NCBI GenBank assembly: GCA_964413825.1
Contig: CAYPTS010000037.1
Span: 1-19,533, forward strand
Source of the DNA: JAFGKM01 sp964413825
GTDB taxonomy: Bacteria; Ratteibacteria; UBA8468; B48-G9; JAFGKM01
Direction: 5' to 3'
DNA length: 19,533 bases
Position numbers and translations under genes: made by a program. Under the pieces are notes generated by a model. The model was not told the origin of the DNA, ran no database searches, and saw only the letters and a list, made by a program, of their open reading frames with translations. Positions 15,020 to 19,533 of this stretch are shown piece after piece (position 1 is the stretch's first letter; every line of letters begins with the position of its first letter).

Positions 15020-15619
15020 ATGGATACTATACATGCATGGAAATTCATAATGGCAACATCTGCTATTCTAGTGTTGAATCTTCATAGCGGGAACGGGCAG
15101 GAGGCCGGGAAAGAGATAAAAAACAAGGAAACTGAAACAGCAAATGTCGTTAGGAACGGCGATTTTGAAGAAGAGCAATTGAACTGGGAGATTGGTTATC
15201 GTGATACGGTCAACGGGACATGGTCCCTTGACGACAAGATATTCAAGACCGGGAAGAAGAGCTTTAAAATGTGTCCGACGGATTCAGGCAGTCCAAGGTA
15301 TTTTCTCTTCCAGCAATATCACAGGAATTTATTGCCGGGCAGGTATCTTTTTGAGGGATGGTGCCGGGTGAGCGATGACTGCAACGGTGTCCCGTTCATC
15401 GCCATGAATGTAGCCACCCCTTTGCCGGGAGAAAACAAAAAATACGAAAACAAGTACTATTCCGTCAGGGTACCGGATAATGCCCCGTGTAACGAGTGGA
15501 CCAGGCTAAACAAAGAATTAGACATACCCGAAAATGCAGTTATGAACATTCAGATTTTTGTATCGGGCACGCGCGGAACCGCATGGTTTGACGGTTTCTC
15601 ATTACGACGGATACAGTAA
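15020..15619 (+). CDS. Secreted carbohydrate-binding (CBM_4_9/jelly-roll-like) protein
   Basis: The 199-residue protein starts with a probable signal peptide (to about residue 26, hydrophobic FIMATSAILVLNL). The rest looks like one beta-sandwich of the CBM_4_9 type: the opening NVVRNGDFEEEQLNWEIG (42-59) is the common N-terminal signature of these modules, followed by WSLDDKIFKTGKKSFKM, LPGRYLFEGWCRV and a closing GTAWFDGFSLRRIQ. No catalytic domain is present, so it probably binds a carbohydrate outside the cytoplasm, either on its own or as a partner of the TIM-barrel protein encoded 9 bases downstream. AGGAG lies 4 bases before the ATG. The binding specificity cannot be predicted, and a simple structural role is possible. 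Confidence 0.72.
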   Translation: MDTIHAWKFIMATSAILVLNLHSGNGQEAGKEIKNKETETANVVRNGDFEEEQLNWEIGYRDTVNGTWSLDDKIFKTGKKSFKMCPTDSGSPRYFLFQQYHRNLLPGRYLFEGWCRVSDDCNGVPFIAMNVATPLPGENKKYENKYYSVRVPDNAPCNEWTRLNKELDIPENAVMNIQIFVSGTRGTAWFDGFSLRRIQ

Positions 15620-15628
15620 AGGAGGACA

Positions 15629-17296
15629 ATGAACAGATTTTTTGCAGGGGTAATATTCTGCCTGGTCATATTTCTGGCAGAGATTTGCTACGGAGCGGAC
15701 AAGAAAATCATCTATTCCGGCTGGGATAGTCCTGATACCCAGTTCATAAGAGATAACTGGCAGGCAATGGAAAAGTCTCCGTTAGACGGCACGGGCATCC
15801 GCGTCGCTATGGACAGGTCAGCCGCAAAACAGGGGAACTGGGACGTCGGTTCATGGGTCACATCGTCCCGGGAACTGAAACTGGAAGATTACAGAGAAGC
15901 CATAAACGACATGAAAAGCGTAAAGTGGCAGAGGTTCACAAATAATTTCCTGGTGCTTCCAATGAGCCACAGTCTTACAAAAGGACTGCACTGGTTCGAC
16001 GACGCACGTTGGGATCTCTTCCTTAAAAACCTTGAGGTTTTGACACGGCTTTCCAGGGAAATGCAGATAAAAGGTCTGATTATTGACGTGGAGGACTACG
16101 GCTATGAACTCTTCTCCTACCAGTTTATGAACAAGGAATATCACGCGGCGGATTTTCAGGAATATCAGAAAAAAGCGTATGAGCGCGGAATGCAGGCCAT
16201 GAAAGCCATAAACAAAATCCGCCCGGATGTAACACTGCTCTTTTATTATGCATGGTCTTTACCCGTGAATGATTTAATGATAAAGATACCTCTGGAGAAG
16301 CAACGGTATGCTCTTCTGCCTTCTTTCATGGACGGCATGCTTAAGGCCTCCAGTGAAGGAACCACCTTTCATGAAGGATTTGAATACTCCTACGGATACC
16401 GGAAGAACGAAGACTTTCAGAGGGCTAAAAAACTTATCATAGAAGAGGGACGCAAATTGACGAGGTCTTCGGAAAAGTTTGACCGGCAGGTCAAAATGGG
16501 CTTCGGCCTCTGGCTTGACAATTCTGCACGCTGGTATCAGGAACAGCCGCTGCGGAATTACTTCTCGCCCGAAGACTGGGAGAAATCTCTTTCATATGCT
16601 CTATCCAGTTCTGACAGGTACGTCTGGATATATTCTCACAACGCAAGATTCTTTCATTCTCCAAATATTCCGCAGAGTTATTTCAGTGTTATGGAAAAAG
16701 TGAAAGAAGAAACATGCAGAATTCAAACGAAGAAATCGTCAAAGAAGTCAAGCTATTCCGGTTTTGTCGCACTTGAACTGACCGTCCGGAAGTATGTGAC
16801 GGACAACCCTGCAGAGAACGAGGAAAACACCTTCAAAGACCTCTGGGAAAAATATGAGTTTATCGGGAACCTTCCCGGCAAATGGAAATTTAAACTGGAC
16901 CCGCAAACTGAAGGAGTGAAAAAACGGTGGTTTAAACAAACGTTACAACAAAGCGCTGAGATAGAAATCGGCAGGTGGTGGGAAGAACAGGGATACAGTT
17001 ATGATGGGGATGCCTGGTATCAGACAGAATTCAAGATTCCAAAAGAGCTGAAGGGCCGCAAGGTCTTTCTTGCTTTCGGCGCGGTGGATGAAACTGCGGA
17101 AGTTTATATCAACGGGATACTGGCAGGAGAGCACAAAGTTGACCCGAATGTCGGATGGAACCAGAGATTTCTGATAGATATCACACCGCACCTCAAGTAC
17201 GGGAAAAAAAATATGGTTACGGTGAGAGTCTATGACAGCAGCAGATACGGCGGGATATGGAAAGCAGTCAAGCTGGTAGCGGAGAAGAAGAATTAA
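15629..17296 (+). CDS. Secreted TIM-barrel glycoside hydrolase-like protein with GH2-type sugar-binding domain
   Basis: A signal peptide covers residues 1-22 (FFAGVIFCLVIFLAEICYGA). Residues ~27-360 look like a TIM barrel, with likely active-site acids in IKGLIIDVEDYGYE (Asp153, Glu155, Asp156) and HEGFEYSYGYR (Glu252), and an aromatic-rich strand RYVWIYSHNARFF (330-342). I cannot place this barrel in a named glycoside hydrolase family. Residues ~410-552 match the N-terminal sugar-binding beta-sandwich of family GH2: GDAWYQTEFKIP, LAFGAVDETAEVYINGILAG, FLIDITPHLKYGKKN and GGIWKAVKLV. The order barrel-then-sandwich is reversed relative to ordinary GH2 enzymes. AGGAGG lies 3 bases before the ATG. 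It probably acts on an extracellular or periplasmic glycan together with the preceding binding protein. Confidence 0.75.
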   Translation: MNRFFAGVIFCLVIFLAEICYGADKKIIYSGWDSPDTQFIRDNWQAMEKSPLDGTGIRVAMDRSAAKQGNWDVGSWVTSSRELKLEDYREAINDMKSVKWQRFTNNFLVLPMSHSLTKGLHWFDDARWDLFLKNLEVLTRLSREMQIKGLIIDVEDYGYELFSYQFMNKEYHAADFQEYQKKAYERGMQAMKAINKIRPDVTLLFYYAWSLPVNDLMIKIPLEKQRYALLPSFMDGMLKASSEGTTFHEGFEYSYGYRKNEDFQRAKKLIIEEGRKLTRSSEKFDRQVKMGFGLWLDNSARWYQEQPLRNYFSPEDWEKSLSYALSSSDRYVWIYSHNARFFHSPNIPQSYFSVMEKVKEETCRIQTKKSSKKSSYSGFVALELTVRKYVTDNPAENEENTFKDLWEKYEFIGNLPGKWKFKLDPQTEGVKKRWFKQTLQQSAEIEIGRWWEEQGYSYDGDAWYQTEFKIPKELKGRKVFLAFGAVDETAEVYINGILAGEHKVDPNVGWNQRFLIDITPHLKYGKKNMVTVRVYDSSRYGGIWKAVKLVAEKKN

Positions 17297-17309
17297 AACA
17301 AGAGAGTTT

Positions 17310-18302
17310 TTGACGGCCTATTACGGAGCGGACCCGCATCATGTGTTGAGTGACATGGTAGAGATGCGGAGCCACGGGTGCACTGGGATAGTCTTTTGCA
17401 TAACGGAAATTGACGTAGACCTTTTTGCTGGCCGTATCGAGGCAGTCATCCGGCATGCAGGGAAGGAAGGTCTTGATGTTTACATCAATTTCTGGGGGTT
17501 GGGCGGCTGTTTTGCTACCAATCTGATGCCGAGCAAGTACCTGTGCTACAACCCGGATGTGTGCAGGACCGGCTTCAACCCGACTGTCAATATTGATACA
17601 GAGAACAATACAGCCACGCCGCGAGGGTGCATAAACAATCCCAAGTTTCTGGAATGGATCACAGCATTTACATCGAAAATAATCAGCACATATCCTGCCA
17701 AAGGTATTTTCTGGGACGAGCCGAAACATGGATACTGCCGATGCGCTCACTGCAAAGAAAGATTCGCGGAACAATTCGGGCGAAACATGCCACAAAAGGT
17801 CTCAGGGCAGGTGAAGACGGCTTTCAATGCGGATATAACGCGATTTTTGATTACGCTCTTTACAAATGCGAAAAAGACGTCGCCGGAGATTCAGAACATG
17901 CTCTGCCTGATGCCGTCAACCCAGAAAGAACTGGGTACCCGTAACCTGGACAGGCTCCTGCGCTGCGAAGCCCTAAACATCTACGGGACGGACCCTTACT
18001 GGATCATGATGAACAAGAACATTTCATGGATGCGGGATGAAATCAGAAAAACTCTGGCTCTCTGTCGCAAATACGGCAAGAATTCACACGTGTGGATACA
18101 ATGCCACGCCATACCGCAAGACAGAGAAGGTGATGTATATGAGTCCGTTATGGCCGCGGCCAGGTGCGGCCCGGATATTATTGCCTCATGGGGATTCAAA
18201 GGACTGAACAATAATAACTGGTCATACAATCCGGAAAAGTGCTGGGAGAAAATGGGTAAGGCTTACATGAAAATACGCAACAAACAGAAAGGCCGGTCAT
18301 GA
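17310..18302 (+). CDS. Putative glycoside hydrolase-like TIM-barrel protein (cytoplasmic)
   Basis: The ~330-residue protein has no signal peptide. It reads as a TIM barrel: first strand LTAYYGA, then GIVFCITEID, LDVYINFWGLGG, and the key strand GIFWDEPKHG (132-141) with acids Asp136 and Glu137, followed by the cysteine pattern CRCAHC (143-148). That Asp-Glu-Pro plus CxCxxC arrangement is seen in hypothetical glycoside hydrolase-like barrels. Later strands include LNIYGTDPYW and HVWIQCHAIP. No named family is assigned. The start is uncertain: TTG at 17310 has only a weak AAGAGAG site, while the frame is open back to 17280 and an ATT at 17292 has GGAG 7 bases upstream. The stop overlaps the next ATG as ATGA, so expression is coupled to the amidohydrolase. 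Confidence 0.7.
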   Translation: MTAYYGADPHHVLSDMVEMRSHGCTGIVFCITEIDVDLFAGRIEAVIRHAGKEGLDVYINFWGLGGCFATNLMPSKYLCYNPDVCRTGFNPTVNIDTENNTATPRGCINNPKFLEWITAFTSKIISTYPAKGIFWDEPKHGYCRCAHCKERFAEQFGRNMPQKVSGQVKTAFNADITRFLITLFTNAKKTSPEIQNMLCLMPSTQKELGTRNLDRLLRCEALNIYGTDPYWIMMNKNISWMRDEIRKTLALCRKYGKNSHVWIQCHAIPQDREGDVYESVMAAARCGPDIIASWGFKGLNNNNWSYNPEKCWEKMGKAYMKIRNKQKGRS

Positions 18303-19114
18303 TTATTGATGTGCATGCCCATTATGTGAAGAAGGACGGTTACCTTGACCAGATGCTTGAAAAATCGCATATGGCCGGGGTAAAGCAGATATGGCTTAAC
18401 GGGGCCGGCCCCCAATACGGACAACACGATAACAGGCAGGTACTTAATGCCTGTGAAAAACATACCGGCCGGCTGGTACCTATCGCCTTTTTTCTGCAGG
18501 GAAAGAATACGGCGTCGGACGTGCGTTCGTTCGCCCGTGACGGTTTCCGCGGACTGAAAATTCAGTTTCCACTGGCTCCGTATGATGACCACAAATATTT
18601 CCGGATATACGAGGAAGCGGAATCGCTCGGTATGCCCATTTTGTTTCATACAGGGGCATCCGCCAGGTTTGCCCGCAATGACCGGGTCTGGAGAACTTCA
18701 TCCGCATTCATGCGGCCGGTCTTTCTCGAAACGATAGCCATCGCCTTCCCTGATCTCAACATAATCGGGGCCCACCTCGGATGGCCATGGTGCTGGGAAT
18801 CTTCTTCTATCATGTTGTTTAATCCAAACATTTATTTCGACCTTTCAGGAATAGACAGAACAGGGGAATTCTACCCGAACCTGCTCAATTTCAAAGAACT
18901 TCTATGGGCAGGTGAACGCCACTGGGGAAAACTGGTCTTCGGCACCGAGGGTAATCCGAATAACTATAGACTCCTGGCTGAGGAATACCGTGCCCTGTTC
19001 CACAGATTCAAGGTGGACAAAACGGTTCAGGAGAAAATCATGGCGGGTAATGCCTCCGGGATGTTAGTCAAGGGAGAAAAAAACGATGAAAATAACACCG
19101 GTAAAAAAAAGTGA
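18299..19114 (+). CDS. Amidohydrolase family 2 (ACMSD-like) metal-dependent hydrolase
   Basis: The 271-residue cytoplasmic protein carries the amidohydrolase_2 pattern: N-terminal DVHAHY with His6 and His8, GLKIQF with Lys87, MPILFHTG with His117, and NIIGAHLGW with His159. The final metal/catalytic acid, normally Asp in a FGSD or FGTD motif, is Glu217 here (LVFGTEGNP). It ends in the usual AGNASGML element plus a Lys/Asn-rich tail. Members hydrolyse or decarboxylate ring and ester compounds, including lactones of sugar acids; the substrate here is unknown. The ATG overlaps the previous stop (ATGA) and the 3' end overlaps the acetyltransferase gene by 29 bases, so the three genes form one translationally coupled set. 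Confidence 0.85.
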   Translation: MIIDVHAHYVKKDGYLDQMLEKSHMAGVKQIWLNGAGPQYGQHDNRQVLNACEKHTGRLVPIAFFLQGKNTASDVRSFARDGFRGLKIQFPLAPYDDHKYFRIYEEAESLGMPILFHTGASARFARNDRVWRTSSAFMRPVFLETIAIAFPDLNIIGAHLGWPWCWESSSIMLFNPNIYFDLSGIDRTGEFYPNLLNFKELLWAGERHWGKLVFGTEGNPNNYRLLAEEYRALFHRFKVDKTVQEKIMAGNASGMLVKGEKNDENNTGKKK

Positions 19115-19533
19115 ATATGCATCGGTAATGCGGTTTTTGGAAAACGTATACGGTTTCTCCCGGAATCAATTCGCTTTGACGTTTCCGCAGATATGGCGGG
19201 AAGAAACGTTTGATGCCGATAATACACTGGCAATCCGCGAGAAAGGCAAGATAGTCTCTTTCTTGCGCATATTCCCCCTACGTTTCATGTTAGGACGGGC
19301 AACTCTCTACGCAGGCGGCATAGGAGCGGTGGCCACAGATCCGGAATGCCGCGGCAAAGGGTTCATGAGCATACTGATGCAGGAAGCCATCAGGAAGATG
19401 AAAGAATACGGATATGCCGTATCAATCTTGGGCGGGGACAGGCACAGGTACGGCAACTTCGGCTACGAAAATCACGGGCACTGTATTTCAGTGACTGTAG
19501 AAGCCCGGGGATTGACGAAAACCGGCATAACCC
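19086..19533 (+). CDS. GNAT family N-acetyltransferase, cut off at the window end
   Basis: An open frame starts at ATG 19086 and runs off the window after 149 codons. The acetyl-CoA binding motif is visible: GGIGAVATDPECRGKGFMSI (about 77-96), with the R/QxxGxG/A-like CRGKGF pyrophosphate loop, followed by AIRKMKEYGYAVSILGGD and FGYENHG. The pattern resembles the Eis/GNAT_acetyltr_9-like group, whose members have a second C-terminal domain, so much of the protein is probably beyond the edge. GGGAG lies 9 bases before the ATG, inside the end of the amidohydrolase gene. It would transfer an acetyl group from acetyl-CoA to an unknown amine. Confidence 0.85.
   Translation, partial: MKITPVKKSEYASVMRFLENVYGFSRNQFALTFPQIWREETFDADNTLAIREKGKIVSFLRIFPLRFMLGRATLYAGGIGAVATDPECRGKGFMSILMQEAIRKMKEYGYAVSILGGDRHRYGNFGYENHGHCISVTVEARGLTKTGIT

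Noticed and set aside
1..19533. CRISPR array, tRNA or rRNA genes
   Set aside because: No regularly spaced direct repeats, no tRNA cloverleaf signature and no rRNA-like segments were seen on either strand.

Overview
The window looks like a stretch of chromosome from an uncultivated, probably anaerobic, Gram-negative-type bacterium. The gene content fits the PVC/Omnitrophota/Lentisphaerota-like candidate lineages. The pointers are an H-x-DG type prepilin in front of secreted glycan-active proteins, a GntR regulator fused to a solute-binding-protein fold, several sugar isomerase and Gfo/Idh/MocA proteins, and iron-sulfur electron carriers of the RnfB and DUF362 types. This is inference from gene content; there is no rRNA or other phylogenetic marker that I can place. 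Every gene I accept is on the + strand.

Positions 1-4577 hold a tight run: sugar phosphate isomerase/epimerase, DUF362 protein with a two-cluster ferredoxin tail, a second sugar isomerase, an RnfB-like polyferredoxin, and truA. A hairpin repeat of the GTCATTGCGAG type lies just before the first gene. The DUF362 gene carries a different palindromic repeat inserted in frame.

Positions 4578-6130 look like an inserted island. A gene-free stretch of about 490 bases contains an elaborately foldable element: a long interrupted stem, inner helices and a potential pseudoknot. In minus orientation it resembles a HEARO/omega RNA, but there is no IscB gene in the window. It is followed by a good sigma70-type promoter and an A+T-rich DUF1016 (YhcG-like) PDDEXK nuclease gene.

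Positions 6131-11226 are a segment of the division and cell wall (dcw) cluster in canonical order, murB-ddl-ftsQ-ftsA-ftsZ. murC is missing from its usual place ahead of murB, where the nuclease sits instead. The genes touch or overlap, so they are probably co-transcribed, perhaps from the promoter ahead of the nuclease.

Positions 11302-19533 form an accessory carbohydrate region: a Gfo/Idh/MocA oxidoreductase; a GntR-solute-binding-protein fusion with a consensus promoter whose -10 box lies 7 bases from the start codon (probably a leaderless mRNA); a prepilin-like secreted protein; a secreted carbohydrate-binding-like protein; a secreted TIM-barrel protein with a GH2-type sugar-binding tail; a cytoplasmic TIM-barrel protein; an amidohydrolase; and a GNAT acetyltransferase cut off by the window end. 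A plausible reading is a locus that senses, binds and breaks down a particular glycan and processes the products inside the cell. The substrate cannot be read from the sequence.
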